64,000 nt of DNA. Origin: Mixta hanseatica (GTDB lineage Bacteria; Pseudomonadota; Gammaproteobacteria; Enterobacterales; Enterobacteriaceae). Numbering within the stretch: position 1 is the first letter of the stretch; each line of letters begins with the position of its first letter. The notes below the pieces were generated by a model. It searched no databases and was not told the origin of the DNA. It saw nothing but the letters and a program-made list of their open reading frames with translations. The stretch is from contig NZ_CP082904.1 in the NCBI RefSeq assembly GCF_023517775.1, positions 1,612,001 through 1,676,000 of the forward strand. The letters are read 5' to 3'. This document shows positions 32,598-42,832 of the stretch, in pieces. A program made the position numbers and the translations under genes.

Positions 32598-35213
32598 ATG
32601 ACGCAAAAGCCGCAAGTAAAGTACCGCCATGATTACCGGGCGCCAGATTACACCATCACCGATATCGACCTGACCTTTAATCTGGACGCCAGCGTTACCC
32701 GCGTTACCGCTGTCAGCAGGGTTAAACGCCTTGGCGATAATCAGGCCGAGCTGCGTCTTGACGGCGGAGAATTAACGTTGGTTTCGCTGACGGTTGATGA
32801 CCAGCCGTGGGACGCTTATCGCCTGGAAGAGGGCGCGCTGGTGCTGACCGGCCTGCCGGACAATTTTACGCTGCAAATCGTCAACGATATTCACCCGGAT
32901 AAAAACAGCGCGTTGGAAGGATTATATCAATCCGGCGAGGCGCTCTGTACGCAGTGCGAGGCGGAAGGCTTCCGTCATATTACCTGGTATCTGGATCGTC
33001 CGGATGTGCTGGCCCGCTTCACCACCACGCTGATCGCCGACCGGGCGCGTTATCCATTCCTGCTCTCCAACGGCAACCGCGTGGATGCCGGACAGATGGA
33101 CGATGGCCGCCACTGGATTAAATGGCAGGACCCGTTCCCTAAACCTTGCTATCTGTTTGCGCTGGTGGCCGGTGATTTCGATCTCTTGCGCGACAGTTTT
33201 ACCACGCGCTCCGGCCGCGATGTCGCGCTGGAAATTTACGTCGATCGTGGCAATCTCGATCGGGCCGACTGGGCGATGACCTCGCTGAAAAACAGCATGA
33301 AATGGGACGAGGAGCGCTTTGGCCTCGAGTATGACCTTGACGTCTTTATGATCGTCGCGGTGGATTTCTTTAATATGGGCGCGATGGAGAATAAAGGTCT
33401 CAACATCTTTAACTCTAAATATGTGCTGGCGAAGGCGGAAACCGCCACCGATAAAGATTATCTCGGTATTGAAGCGGTGATCGGCCACGAATATTTCCAT
33501 AACTGGACCGGTAACCGCGTGACCTGCCGCGACTGGTTCCAGCTCAGCCTGAAAGAGGGGCTGACGGTATTCCGCGATCAGGAGTTCAGCTCCGATCTCG
33601 GTTCGCGCGCGGTAAACCGCATTGATAATGTGCGCATCATGCGCGGCGCGCAGTTTGCGGAAGATGCCAGCCCGATGGCGCATCCGATTCGCCCCGAGCA
33701 GGTAATTGAAATGAACAACTTCTATACGCTGACGGTGTATGAGAAGGGTTCAGAAGTGATCCGTATGATGCACACGCTGCTGGGCGAAGAGAACTTCCAG
33801 AAAGGGATGCAGCTCTATTTTGAGCGTCATGACGGCAGCGCCGCCACCTGTGAAGATTTTGTCCAGGCGATGGAAGACGCCTCTCATATCGACCTGACGC
33901 AGTTCCGCCGCTGGTACAGCCAGTCCGGCACGCCGGTGCTGACTATCCGCGACGACTATAATCCGGAGCTGGAGCAATATACGCTACACGTTACGCAGAT
34001 GACGCCGCCCACCGCCGATCAGCAGGAGAAGCTGCCGCTGCATATTCCGCTGGATATTGAGCTATATGACGATAACGGCGAGCCGATTCCGCTTCAGCAC
34101 AATGGGGAGTCGATCCATCATGTTCTGAACGTGACGGAAGAGTTCCAGACCTTTATTTTCGATAAGGTTTGGCACCAGCCGGTGCCTTCGCTGCTGCGTG
34201 AGTTCTCCGCGCCGGTTAAGCTGGACTACAGCTGGAGCGATGCCCAGTTAACCTTCCTGATGCGTCATGCACGCAATGATTTTGCGCGCTGGGATGCGGC
34301 GCAAAGCCTGCTGGCGACACATATCAAACTCAACGTGGCGCGCTTCCAGCAGGGGCAGCCGTTATCCCTGCCGCTGCACGTGGCTGACGCGTTCCGCGCG
34401 GTGCTGCTGGATGAACATAGCGATCCGGCGTTAATGGCATTGATTCTGACCTTACCGAGCGAAAATGAAATTGCCGGCCTGTTCGATACCATCGATCCGG
34501 AAGCCAACGCCGCGGTGCGCGATGCGCTGATGCGTACGCTGGCGGTTGAGCTGGCCGATGAGTGGTTGGCGATTTATAACGCTTATCAGACGCCGGAGTA
34601 TCGCGTTGAACATGCGGATATCGGTAAACGGGCGCTGAAAAATGTCTGCCTGAGCTATCTGGCGCTGGGCGATGCTACGCTGGCAAACCGTCTGGTGCAG
34701 GCGCAGTATCAGCAGGCTAACAACATGACCGATGCTCTGGCGGCGCTGACGGCGGCGGTGATGGCGCAGCTTGACTGCCGTGATGAGATGCTGAGCGCAT
34801 GGGATGAGCGCTGGCATAAGGATGGTCTGGTGATGGATAAGTGGTTTACGCTGCAGGCCACCAGCCCGTCGCTGGATGTGCTGACGCGCGTGCGTGCGCT
34901 GCTAAACCATCGCTCTTTTAGCATGGGCAACCCGAACCGCGTCCGTTCGCTGATTGGCGCTTTCGCCTCGGCTAACCCGGCGGCGTTCCATGCTAAAGAC
35001 GGCAGCGGTTATCGCTTCCTGGTGGAGATGCTGACCGATCTCAACAGCCGTAACCCACAGGTGGCGGCGCGGATGATTGAGCCGCTGATTCGCCTGAAAC
35101 GTTACGACGCCGAACGTCAGCGGATGATGCGCGAAGCGCTGGAACAGCTGCGCGATCTGGAGAATCTCTCCGGCGACCTGTATGAGAAAATCAGTAAGGC
35201 GCTAAGCGCGTAA
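32598..35213 (+). CDS. pepN: Aminopeptidase N
   Basis: PepN is the major cytoplasmic M1 aminopeptidase, removing N-terminal residues from peptides in the last steps of protein degradation. From ATG 32598 (MTQKPQVKYRHDYRAPDY) it has 871 residues (870 in E. coli). The substrate-binding GAMEN lies near 261-265 and the zinc motif HEYFH at 297-301, with the third ligand glutamate downstream in LKEGLTVF. An ATG seven codons upstream lacks homology. It diverges from pncB. Confidence 0.98.
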   Translation: MTQKPQVKYRHDYRAPDYTITDIDLTFNLDASVTRVTAVSRVKRLGDNQAELRLDGGELTLVSLTVDDQPWDAYRLEEGALVLTGLPDNFTLQIVNDIHPDKNSALEGLYQSGEALCTQCEAEGFRHITWYLDRPDVLARFTTTLIADRARYPFLLSNGNRVDAGQMDDGRHWIKWQDPFPKPCYLFALVAGDFDLLRDSFTTRSGRDVALEIYVDRGNLDRADWAMTSLKNSMKWDEERFGLEYDLDVFMIVAVDFFNMGAMENKGLNIFNSKYVLAKAETATDKDYLGIEAVIGHEYFHNWTGNRVTCRDWFQLSLKEGLTVFRDQEFSSDLGSRAVNRIDNVRIMRGAQFAEDASPMAHPIRPEQVIEMNNFYTLTVYEKGSEVIRMMHTLLGEENFQKGMQLYFERHDGSAATCEDFVQAMEDASHIDLTQFRRWYSQSGTPVLTIRDDYNPELEQYTLHVTQMTPPTADQQEKLPLHIPLDIELYDDNGEPIPLQHNGESIHHVLNVTEEFQTFIFDKVWHQPVPSLLREFSAPVKLDYSWSDAQLTFLMRHARNDFARWDAAQSLLATHIKLNVARFQQGQPLSLPLHVADAFRAVLLDEHSDPALMALILTLPSENEIAGLFDTIDPEANAAVRDALMRTLAVELADEWLAIYNAYQTPEYRVEHADIGKRALKNVCLSYLALGDATLANRLVQAQYQQANNMTDALAALTAAVMAQLDCRDEMLSAWDERWHKDGLVMDKWFTLQATSPSLDVLTRVRALLNHRSFSMGNPNRVRSLIGAFASANPAAFHAKDGSGYRFLVEMLTDLNSRNPQVAARMIEPLIRLKRYDAERQRMMREALEQLRDLENLSGDLYEKISKALSA

Positions 35214-35223
35214 TACAGAAAGC

Positions 35224-35249
35224 AAAAAGGCGGCAGTAGCCGCCTTTTT
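35224..35249 (+). terminator. Terminator after pepN
   Basis: AAAAAGGCGGC-AGTA-GCCGCCTTTTT, ten bases after the pepN stop. The symmetry means it could also stop ssu transcription coming from the other side. Confidence 0.92.
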
Positions 35250-35308
35250 ACTGCGCTTCACGCAAAGCGCGGAAATGTTCAGGCACAAGACGTAAGGTGT
35301 GGAGAAGT

Positions 35309-36097
35309 TCAGTTACGGAACGCATGGCGCGGCAGATCGTCCATCGGCCGATCGCGCTGCATAACCCGTTCCAGCACTTCTGCCTCCAGCTCCGCCAGCC
35401 GCACCGAGCCGCGGCGGCGTGGGCGGGGTAAATCAATCACTAAATCCAGCCCGATTTTTCCCTCTTCAATCAGTAATACCCGATCGGCTAACGCCACCGC
35501 CTCACTGACATCATGCGTCACCAGCAGCACGGTAAAATTTTGCTGACGCCAGAGGTTTTCAATCAGCTCCTGCATTTCGATACGCGTCAGGGCATCCAGC
35601 GCTCCCAGCGGTTCATCCAGCAGCAGCAGACCGGGGCGATGAATCAGCGCGCGCGCCAGCGCCACGCGTTGCCGTTGGCCGCCCGATAAGGCAGCGGGCC
35701 ATTCACGGGCGCGATCGGCAAGATTGACCGCTTCCAGCGCCTGCAACGCCGCCGGACGCCAGTCTCCGCGCAAACCCAGGCCAACATTATCGATCACCCT
35801 TTTCCACGGCAGCAACCGGGCATCCTGAAACATCAGCCGCGTCTCTTCGTGGGCTGAAGCAAGCGGCGCCTGGCCTGCCAGCAGCTCGCCTGCGCTCGGC
35901 GCCTCCAGTCCGGCGAGCAGACGCAACAGCGTGCTTTTGCCGCAGCCGCTGCGCCCAACCACCGCCACAAACTGACCGGCAGGAATATGCAAATCGATGC
36001 CCTGCAGAATAGAACGATCGCCAAAGCGTTTGCTGACGCCCTGTAATCCGATGGGCGTGCCGATATTAAGTCGTGATGGCGTTGCGCCAGCATTCAT
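35309..36097 (-). CDS. ssuB: Aliphatic sulfonate ABC transporter ATPase SsuB
   Basis: SsuB energises sulfonate import through SsuC. ATG 36097 gives 262 residues (255 in E. coli) and is preceded by GGAGGCGG; the frame further upstream overlaps ssuC and is rejected. Walker [10 protein letters not shown] is at 48-56, the signature [15 protein letters not shown] near 140 and Walker [13 protein letters not shown] follows. The start overlaps the ssuC stop by four bases. It is the last gene of ssuEADCB. Confidence 0.97.
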   Translation of the reverse strand: MNAGATPSRLNIGTPIGLQGVSKRFGDRSILQGIDLHIPAGQFVAVVGRSGCGKSTLLRLLAGLEAPSAGELLAGQAPLASAHEETRLMFQDARLLPWKRVIDNVGLGLRGDWRPAALQALEAVNLADRAREWPAALSGGQRQRVALARALIHRPGLLLLDEPLGALDALTRIEMQELIENLWRQQNFTVLLVTHDVSEAVALADRVLLIEEGKIGLDLVIDLPRPRRRGSVRLAELEAEVLERVMQRDRPMDDLPRHAFRN

Positions 36098-36882
36098 ATT
36101 ACCGCCTCCTTCTGTTGATAAGCCGGATGCCAGCGTAACCACGCACGTTCCAGCAGAACGGCGCTGACGTCCGCCAGCTTGCCCAGCAGCGCATAAAGAA
36201 TAATGGCGACCACCACCACATCCGTTTGTAAAAACTCGCGGGCGTTCATCGCCAGATAGCCGATGCCGGAGTTGGCTGATATGGTCTCTGCGACAATCAG
36301 CGTCAGCCACATCAGACCGAGCGCAAAGCGTATGCCGACCATAATCGAGGGCAGGGCGCCAGGCAGCATTACCTCGCTAAACAGGCGCCAGCCGGAAAGG
36401 CCATAGCTGCGCGCCATCTCCACCAGCCCGCGATCGATATTACGGATGCCGTGAAAAGTATTGAGGTAGACCGGAAACAGCGTGCCGAGCGCAACCAGGA
36501 AAATCTTGGCCGCCTCATCAATGCCGAACCACAAAATAACCAACGGGATCAGCGCCAGATGCGGAATATTGCGTAACATCTGCACTGAGGTATCCAGCAG
36601 GCGCTCGCCCCAGTGGGAAGCGCCGGCGAGCAGCCCCAGCGTCAGACCCAGGGCGCCGCCGATGGCAAAGCCGGTGAGCGCCCGCCAGCTACTGATCGCC
36701 AGATGCTGCCATAGCTCGCCGCTGGCGCTGAGATGCCAGAACGTCAGCACCACGCTTTGTGGCGCAGGCAGAATACGCGTGGAAAGCCAACCGGTCTGTG
36801 AAGCGATTTGCCAGATTGCCAGCAGCGCCACCGGCAACAGCCACGGCACCAGCGGATGTCGGGAACTCAGTTTAATGCTCAT
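36094..36882 (-). CDS. ssuC: Sulfonate ABC transporter permease SsuC
   Basis: SsuC is the inner membrane channel for alkanesulfonates. The 262 residues (263 in E. coli) contain about six hydrophobic segments, and the cytoplasmic ATPase-coupling loop is visible as [20 protein letters not shown], where G precedes the hydrophobic helix. It is followed by ssuB with a four-base overlap and preceded by ssuD with an 11-base gap. Confidence 0.96.
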   Translation of the reverse strand: MSIKLSSRHPLVPWLLPVALLAIWQIASQTGWLSTRILPAPQSVVLTFWHLSASGELWQHLAISSWRALTGFAIGGALGLTLGLLAGASHWGERLLDTSVQMLRNIPHLALIPLVILWFGIDEAAKIFLVALGTLFPVYLNTFHGIRNIDRGLVEMARSYGLSGWRLFSEVMLPGALPSIMVGIRFALGLMWLTLIVAETISANSGIGYLAMNAREFLQTDVVVVAIILYALLGKLADVSAVLLERAWLRWHPAYQQKEAVI

Positions 36883-36893
36883 CCGCGGCTCCT

Positions 36894-38039
36894 TTAGCTT
36901 TGTGACACTTTCTGCGGGGCGAAATCATTCGCTACCGCCTCGCCGTACGCCTGAACCTGGCGCGCCGCGGGGATCTCCGGCACCGCCAGATCCAAATGAG
37001 GGAACAGCAGTTCGCCGACCCGATACACTTCTTCCAGATGCGGATAGCCGGAGAGAATAAAGGTTTCAATGCCGAGATCGGCATACTCCTGCATACGCGC
37101 CGCCACCGTGGGGCCATCGCCTACCAGCGCGGTGCCGGCGCCGCCGCGCACCAGGCCGACGCCCGCCCACAGGTTAGGACTGATCTCCAGTTTATCGCGG
37201 CGCCCCTGATGCAGCGCGGCCATGCGCTGCTGGCCCACCGAATCGGTACGCGCCAGCGCCGCCTGCGCTTTGGCGATCGTGGCGTCATCCAGATGCGATA
37301 TCAGCCGTTCTGCGGCCTGCCAGGCTTCGCTATTGGTTTCACGCACGATGACATGCAGGCGAATACCGAAGCGTACCTGGCGGCCCTGCGCTGCGGCTTT
37401 GGCGCGCACCTGCGCGAGCTTCTCTTTGACCAGCGCTGGCGGTTCGCCCCAGGTCAGATAAACATCTACCTGTTCGGCCGCCAGATCCTGCGCCACCGGT
37501 GAAGAACCGCCGAACCACAGCGGCGGGCGCGGCTGTTGAACGGGTTTAAACATCAGCCTGGCGCCGCGCACCTGCAGATAATCCCCCTGATAATCTACGG
37601 TTTCCCCTTCCAGCACCCGTCGCCAGATGCGGGTAAACTCGGCAGATTCCGCATAGCGTTCGGTATGGTCGAGAAAAATGCCGTCGCCCGCCAGCTCTTC
37701 CGGATCGCCGCCTGTGACCAAATTAAACAGCGCGCGGCCGTTAGAAAGCCGATCCAGCGTGGCCGCCTGGCGGGCCGCCTGCGTCGGTGAAATCACGCCG
37801 GGACGCAGCGCGACCAGAAAACGCAGCCGTTGCGTTACCGGAATCAGCGACGCGGCGACCAGCCAGGCATCTTCACAGGAGCGACCGGTCGGGATAAGCA
37901 CGCCGCCAAAGCCTAAACGATCCGCCGCCTGAGCTATCTGTTGCAAATAACCGTGGTCGACCGGGCGAGCGCCTTCCGCCGTGCCAAGATAGTGACCGTC
38001 GCCATGGGTAGGTAAAAACCAGAATACGGATAACGTCAT
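36894..38039 (-). CDS. ssuD: FMNH2-dependent alkanesulfonate monooxygenase SsuD
   Basis: SsuD splits C1-C14 alkanesulfonates to aldehyde and sulfite, using FMNH2 from SsuE, giving sulfur under sulfate limitation. The 381 residues equal E. coli. It is a TIM-barrel of the bacterial luciferase family; the conserved cysteine of the active-site region is Cys55 in TGRSCED. It lies 15 bases after ssuA, in the order ssuEADCB. Confidence 0.98.
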   Translation of the reverse strand: MTLSVFWFLPTHGDGHYLGTAEGARPVDHGYLQQIAQAADRLGFGGVLIPTGRSCEDAWLVAASLIPVTQRLRFLVALRPGVISPTQAARQAATLDRLSNGRALFNLVTGGDPEELAGDGIFLDHTERYAESAEFTRIWRRVLEGETVDYQGDYLQVRGARLMFKPVQQPRPPLWFGGSSPVAQDLAAEQVDVYLTWGEPPALVKEKLAQVRAKAAAQGRQVRFGIRLHVIVRETNSEAWQAAERLISHLDDATIAKAQAALARTDSVGQQRMAALHQGRRDKLEISPNLWAGVGLVRGGAGTALVGDGPTVAARMQEYADLGIETFILSGYPHLEEVYRVGELLFPHLDLAVPEIPAARQVQAYGEAVANDFAPQKVSQS

Positions 38040-38054
38040 AATAATTCTCCTTAT

Positions 38055-39014
38055 TCACTGAACGGTTGCGCCACGCCAGATATGGCTGGTGACGTCGAGC
38101 TTCACGGGAAGCAGATGGTTTTGATAGAAGAGATCGGAGGTATGCTGCTGCGCCTGGACGGTGGTTTCGTTAACCGGCGTAATGCGGGTCGGCGGACGAT
38201 GATCGAGATAGCTATCGATCACGCTCTCCGGCAGGCCCATGCTTTGCGCCAGCAGCCTGACGCTTTCCGCGCGCTGGCTTTGGGTCAGGGCGTCCGCCTG
38301 GCTAAAAATATCCAGTACCGACTGAATAAATTCGCCGTGGGCCTCGGCATAGCTGCGTGTCGCCAGGTAAAAAGAACCGGTGAGATTGAGCGCGCTGCCA
38401 TCGGTAAGCACCCGCACATGGCCCTGCTGTAGCGCCGCAGAGTAATAAGGATCCCAGATGGCCCAGGCATCGACATTGCCCTGCTGAAAAGCGGCGCGGG
38501 CATCGGCAGGCGTCAGCCAGACCGGCTGAATATCCTTAAAGCTCAGCCCTGCCTGTTGCAGCGCGCGCAGCAGCAAATTATGCGAGCTGGAGCCTTTCTG
38601 CAGGGCGACTTTACGCCCCTTCAGATCGGCGACCTTTTTGATCGGGCTGTTATCGGCGACCAGAATCACTTCGGCCCGCGGCTTCGGCGGCTCGGATCCG
38701 ACATACAGCAGGTCAGCGCCTGCCGCCTGGGCAAATAGCGGCGGAATATCGCCGGTGCTGCCTAAATCGATACTGCCCACGTTTAGCGCTTCCAGCATTT
38801 GCGGGCCGGCAGGGAACTCGATCCAGCGAATCTGGGTATGCGGATAGCGCTGTTCCAGCAGCTGGTGGGATTTAGCCAGCACCATGCTGACCGACCCTTT
38901 TTGATAGCCGATGCGAATCGCCTCTGGATCCTGGTTGGCGGCCTGTAGCGTGGTACTGATGCTGAGCAACGCCATCAGCAGCGCGCCAACTAACGGTTGA
39001 GAAAAACGTAGCAT
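38055..39014 (-). CDS. ssuA: Sulfonate-binding periplasmic protein SsuA
   Basis: SsuA captures alkanesulfonates in the periplasm and delivers them to SsuBC. The 319 residues begin with a Sec signal peptide (MLRFSQPLVGALLMALLSIS, cleavage likely after LQAA). The mature part opens with IRIGYQKGSVSMVLAK, as in this binding-protein family. ssuE ends nine bases upstream. Confidence 0.96.
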   Translation of the reverse strand: MLRFSQPLVGALLMALLSISTTLQAANQDPEAIRIGYQKGSVSMVLAKSHQLLEQRYPHTQIRWIEFPAGPQMLEALNVGSIDLGSTGDIPPLFAQAAGADLLYVGSEPPKPRAEVILVADNSPIKKVADLKGRKVALQKGSSSHNLLLRALQQAGLSFKDIQPVWLTPADARAAFQQGNVDAWAIWDPYYSAALQQGHVRVLTDGSALNLTGSFYLATRSYAEAHGEFIQSVLDIFSQADALTQSQRAESVRLLAQSMGLPESVIDSYLDHRPPTRITPVNETTVQAQQHTSDLFYQNHLLPVKLDVTSHIWRGATVQ

Positions 39015-39023
39015 GCGTGCCTC

Positions 39024-39575
39024 CTAAACCACATCAGCCAGACGCGCTTCACGTCGCTGCAAGGCGAACCAGAAGGTGCTTAACGCATCATCCAGCCGTG
39101 CAGCCAACAGATCGCTCAATTCCGGCTGCCGGTCGTAATGGGCGATCTGGCTGTCGTCGGCAAAAATGCCATGCAGCACTTCCTGCGCCTTCAGCGCGTT
39201 AAGCACCGGCTTTAAGGCATAATCTACCGCCAGCATATGAGCCAGCGTGCCGCCGGTTGCCAGCGGCAGCACGACTTTATGTTCCAGCGCGCGTTCCGGC
39301 AGCAGATCCAGCAGCGTTTTCAGCGCGCCGGAGAAAGAGGCCTTATAGACCGGCGTGGCGACAATTACGCCATCCGCCGCGGCCAGATCCTCTTTCATCG
39401 CCAGCAGAGCAGGGGAATCGAAACGCGCGTACAGCAGATCCTCCGGACGGAAGTTATGTAGATTCCACGGCGTCACCTCCACGCCACGCTGTTCAAGCGC
39501 CTGCTGACACAGCGTCAATAGCGCCGTGGACCGCGAGGGAAAACGCGGGCTTCCCGCCAGAGTAATAACGCGCAT
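39024..39575 (-). CDS. ssuE: NADPH-dependent FMN reductase SsuE
   Basis: SsuE reduces FMN with NADPH and supplies FMNH2 to SsuD. ATG 39575 ([16 protein letters not shown]) gives 183 residues (191 in E. coli). A GTG two codons earlier is in frame but abuts AAGGAG, which sits at ideal spacing for the ATG. The flavodoxin-like phosphate-binding start GSPRFPSRS and the LDLLPERAL block are conserved. The C-terminus is shorter than in E. coli. It is the first gene of the operon, which is controlled by CysB/Cbl in E. coli. Confidence 0.96.
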   Translation of the reverse strand: MRVITLAGSPRFPSRSTALLTLCQQALEQRGVEVTPWNLHNFRPEDLLYARFDSPALLAMKEDLAAADGVIVATPVYKASFSGALKTLLDLLPERALEHKVVLPLATGGTLAHMLAVDYALKPVLNALKAQEVLHGIFADDSQIAHYDRQPELSDLLAARLDDALSTFWFALQRREARLADVV

Positions 39576-39777
39576 AGCCACTCCTTATAACATTTAGTTA
39601 TTGATTAAAGGTTATTGAGAACTTATAGCTGCATCCTGACAGAGCCAACGGCGGCCTTTAAATGATTTATCCGGCAATAAAAAGCTATTTTTGCGCTAAA
39701 GCAGAACAGAGAAGGGGAAAAGCGGGTTAACTGAGGCGCCAGTTTAACAATTCTGGCTTTTTATGGCGGTTATACCG

Positions 39778-39805
39778 GATAATACCGCCCCGTTTGCCAC
39801 CGGGA
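39778..39805 (+). promoter_or_regulatory. pyrD -10 and CTP-sensitive start region
   Basis: A GATAAT -10 (39778-39783) is followed by ACCGCCCCG, where transcription can start at C or at the G at 39792. The CCCG beginning can pair with the CGGG at about 39801-39804, just before the ribosome-binding GGAG. E. coli pyrD uses the same layout: C-starts under high CTP form a hairpin that hides the ribosome site. The layout is seen; the regulation is inferred. Confidence 0.7.
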
Positions 39806-39819
39806 ATTCAGGAGAGTCC

Positions 39820-40830
39820 ATGTTTTACCCCCTCGCACGTAAAGCCTTGTTCCGTCTCGACGCTGAACACGCCCATGAACTGACGTTGCAGCAGCTGCGC
39901 CGCATTGGCGGCACGCCGCTGGAGGGCTTAATTCGCCAGCGTTTGCCTGCCCGGCCTGTGAAGTGTATGGGGCTAACGTTTAAAAACGCGCTTGGCCTGG
40001 CGGCCGGGCTGGATAAAAACGGCGAATGCATTGATGCTTTCGGCGCGATGGGCTTCGGCTTTGTTGAAGTGGGAACGGTCACGCCCCGTCCACAGCCGGG
40101 TAATGATAAGCCGCGACTGTTCCGCCTGATTGAAGCCGAAGGGATCATTAACCGGATGGGGTTTAATAATCTGGGGGTGGATCAGCTGGTTGAAAACGTC
40201 AAGCGCGCCAGCTTCAATGGCGTATTAGGCATCAATATCGGCAAAAATAAAGATACGCCGGTAGAGCAGGGCAAAGATGATTATTTGGCCTGTATGGAAA
40301 AAGTCTACCCGTATGCCGGTTATATTGCGGTTAATATCTCATCGCCGAATACGCCGGGTTTACGCACCCTGCAATATGGCGAGGCGCTGGACGATTTGCT
40401 GATGGCAATAAAAGCACAGCAGAAGATTCTGGAAAAGCGTCATCTGAAATATGTGCCGGTTGCGGTAAAAATTGCGCCCGATCTTTCCGAAGAAGAATTG
40501 GTACAGATTGCCGATAGCCTGGTTCGCCATCAAATTGATGGCGTAATCGCCACTAATACCACGCTGGATCGCTCGCTGGTGAGCGGATTGAAATATAGCG
40601 AAGAGGCAGGCGGTTTAAGTGGACGCCCGGTACAGTTACGCAGCACCGAAGTGATTCGCCGTCTGTCGCAGGAGCTGCAGGAAAGAGTGCCGATTATTGG
40701 CGTGGGCGGCATTGATTCGCTAATGGCGGCGCGCGAAAAAATGGCCGCCGGGGCGACGCTGGTACAAATTTATTCCGGTTTTATTTATAAAGGCCCGGAT
40801 TTAGTAAAAGAGATTGTGACTCATCTCTGA
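39820..40830 (+). CDS. pyrD: Dihydroorotate dehydrogenase, quinone type
   Basis: PyrD oxidises dihydroorotate to orotate and passes electrons to membrane quinones, the fourth step of pyrimidine synthesis. From ATG 39820 ([19 protein letters not shown]) it has 336 residues, as in E. coli. It is a class 2 enzyme with the membrane-associating N-terminal helices and the catalytic serine, Ser175 in [11 protein letters not shown]. The upstream ATG 39763 lies before the probable transcription start, so it is excluded. Confidence 0.98.
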   Translation: MFYPLARKALFRLDAEHAHELTLQQLRRIGGTPLEGLIRQRLPARPVKCMGLTFKNALGLAAGLDKNGECIDAFGAMGFGFVEVGTVTPRPQPGNDKPRLFRLIEAEGIINRMGFNNLGVDQLVENVKRASFNGVLGINIGKNKDTPVEQGKDDYLACMEKVYPYAGYIAVNISSPNTPGLRTLQYGEALDDLLMAIKAQQKILEKRHLKYVPVAVKIAPDLSEEELVQIADSLVRHQIDGVIATNTTLDRSLVSGLKYSEEAGGLSGRPVQLRSTEVIRRLSQELQERVPIIGVGGIDSLMAAREKMAAGATLVQIYSGFIYKGPDLVKEIVTHL

Positions 40831-41027
40831 CCTTTCTTGCAGAATCTGGCCGGGGGCTTTTAATCTGTTTCCGGCTGGTTTATATTTTGTCTATTCCTTG
40901 TTCGTTTCAGGATAATATTATTCGCGGCAGGTTAATTCCTTTTTATGTGCTGTCCGGGGTCGGCTCAATTGGCATCGGACAATAAATCAGCCTGTTTTTG
41001 CAACCCTCAACTGTAGTAAGGCAAACC

Positions 41028-41573
41028 ATGAAGATAAAACCTGACGACAAATGGCGTTGGTTTTTCGATGCAGAGCAGGATCGTATGATGCTCGACTTAG
41101 CGGATGGTATGCTGTTTCGCTCTCGTTTTTCCCGCAAAATGTTAACGCCGGACGCCTTTAACGAGGCGGTGTTTAATGTTGACGATGCGGCGCAGTTTTA
41201 TGCCTGGCAAGAAAGCTGCCGTGAAACGACGCTCAGCGAAGAACAGTGTGATGACTTGTTATTAAATGCGCTGGTGGCCTGGCGCTTTATGAAGCCGCTG
41301 ATGCCGAAAAGCTGGCACTTTCGCGTTTGCCAGCGTTCATTCTGGCAGCCGGGCGTCAGCGATCTGGTGACGGTTACGCTGGAAGAAAACGGCGAAGAGG
41401 CGAGGATGCTGGTTATCGAGGCGGGCGAAAACGCCGCGCTTTGCGTGCTGGCCCAGCCTGAGCTGCAGGTCGCCGGTAAAACCATGGTGCTGGGCGATGC
41501 GATTAAAATTATGCATGACCGCCTGCAGCCGTGGCAGGCGGAACAGGCGCAGCGTTACGCCTGGGCGGGCTAA
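41028..41573 (+). CDS. zapC: Cell division protein ZapC
   Basis: ZapC binds FtsZ and promotes bundling of its filaments in the division ring. From ATG 41028 ([20 protein letters not shown]) it has 181 residues (180 in E. coli). The conserved N-terminal [16 protein letters not shown] and the [12 protein letters not shown] segments agree with E. coli, while the middle and C-terminus differ more. The upstream ATG at 40998 adds non-family residues. ycbX is convergent, ending 13 bases away. Confidence 0.95.
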   Translation: MKIKPDDKWRWFFDAEQDRMMLDLADGMLFRSRFSRKMLTPDAFNEAVFNVDDAAQFYAWQESCRETTLSEEQCDDLLLNALVAWRFMKPLMPKSWHFRVCQRSFWQPGVSDLVTVTLEENGEEARMLVIEAGENAALCVLAQPELQVAGKTMVLGDAIKIMHDRLQPWQAEQAQRYAWAG

Positions 41574-41586
41574 GCGTTTCGGCGCT

Positions 41587-42696
41587 TTACGCCAGCTCGA
41601 TATCGCCGTCCGGAATACAGCTGCAGCTTAAAACGGTGCCGTCACTGCGGATGGCATCCTGCTTTAACGCTTTGACCTTGCCGGAAACCAGCTGCATTTT
41701 ACAGCTGCCGCACAGACCGGCGCGGCAGGAATAGGGAATGCGGTGGCCCTGCATTTCCAGCTGCTCCAGCAACAGCTGCTGATTATTGCCGCTAAAGCTG
41801 CTGCCGCGGTAGCGGATGGTGACGCTTTTCTCCGCTTCCTCTTTTACCGCCAGCGTCTCGACGACCCGACCCGCGCCATAGCTGCGCGCCGGCTGCGTGG
41901 CTATCACCTCCAGCGTATCGCCCGCGCGTATCACGCCGCTGTTGCAGGCCAGCAAATTCAAGCCAAAATCCACATCGCCGCTGCCATCCTGCGCGCTGCG
42001 GAAGCCTTGCAGCGTTTTCAGCGGTTCGCCGTTGGGATGTTTTTCCCCACGCTCCGGGCTGATGGTGGTAAAAATACAGCGGCTGCACGGCTTGGCGACC
42101 TCAAACTCGATCTCACCGATGCGCAGACGCTGCCAGCTGTCTTCTTCCCAGGCGCGCGCGCCGGTAACCACCAGGTTCGGACGAAACTGCTCCAGACGCA
42201 CGCTGGCCGGGCAGCGCTGCTGCAAATCGTAGAGCGAGGCCTCGTTCATCAGCAAAAAAGGGTAGCCATCGGCAAAGCCAAGCGGCACCTGCGGCCGGCG
42301 CTTCACCCGCCGCGTCATCTCCGGACCGGTCCAGCGCAGCTGTACCGGAATGGGGAAGAACCCGCTCAGCCATTCATTGATCGGCTGCGGCGCGATACGG
42401 GCGGTAAAGTGGTTGCCCCAGACTTCGGTCGCGGCCTCCTGCGGCTGGAAGTCGCTAAAGCGCAGGGCGGCGCGGCTGTTATCCGGCGCCTGCAGCCACA
42501 GCCCATCCGGGATCGGCGCTGGAATAAACTGCACCAGCTGCGGATACTGGCGGGCAGTAATAAAGGTGCCGTCCTGCGTCGTCAACATAAACAGGCGGTC
42601 AAAAGCCAATCCGCTCTCTTGTACCTGAGCATGCGAAAGCTGTAGCCCGCGCATCGATTTAACCGGATGAATAAACAGGCGTGACAGGACGATCAT
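41587..42696 (-). CDS. ycbX: YcbX, MOSC and 2Fe-2S ferredoxin domain protein
   Basis: YcbX detoxifies N-hydroxylated base analogues such as 6-N-hydroxylaminopurine with molybdenum cofactor. The 369 residues (369 in E. coli) contain an N-terminal MOSC N beta-barrel ([13 protein letters not shown]), a MOSC domain with the conserved cysteine in [10 protein letters not shown], and a C-terminal plant-type ferredoxin with cysteine ligands in [15 protein letters not shown] and near SCSCIPDG. The electron donor is not encoded nearby. Confidence 0.95.
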   Translation of the reverse strand: MIVLSRLFIHPVKSMRGLQLSHAQVQESGLAFDRLFMLTTQDGTFITARQYPQLVQFIPAPIPDGLWLQAPDNSRAALRFSDFQPQEAATEVWGNHFTARIAPQPINEWLSGFFPIPVQLRWTGPEMTRRVKRRPQVPLGFADGYPFLLMNEASLYDLQQRCPASVRLEQFRPNLVVTGARAWEEDSWQRLRIGEIEFEVAKPCSRCIFTTISPERGEKHPNGEPLKTLQGFRSAQDGSGDVDFGLNLLACNSGVIRAGDTLEVIATQPARSYGAGRVVETLAVKEEAEKSVTIRYRGSSFSGNNQQLLLEQLEMQGHRIPYSCRAGLCGSCKMQLVSGKVKALKQDAIRSDGTVLSCSCIPDGDIELA

Positions 42697-42768
42697 AGAG
42701 CTCTCCGTGCTGCGCTATCGGGGCGCCTGGCCACGACAGCAGGAATCTGCGGCTAAAGGAAGCTAACT

Positions 42769-42798
42769 TTATGACATGCGGCGGTGATTAGCTATAAT
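42769..42798 (+). promoter_or_regulatory. Probable rlmL promoter
   Basis: A perfect TATAAT (42793-42798) follows a -35-like TTATGA (42769-42774) with an 18-base spacer. Transcription near 42805 would give a short leader to ATG 42833 and excludes the in-frame ATG at 42797. Confidence 0.65.
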
Positions 42799-42832
42799 GC
42801 GCAACAATTTTCCTAATACTGTAAGTGACGAT

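Noticed and set aside
35309..36310. Longer ssuB frame to 36310
   Set aside because: The extension overlaps ssuC and lacks homology; GGAGGCGG marks ATG 36097.
41743..42645. 300-codon open frame opposite ycbX
   Set aside because: Composition is Arg/Ala/Leu-rich, as expected for the complement of a GC-rich gene, and ycbX is complete with its iron-sulfur motif.
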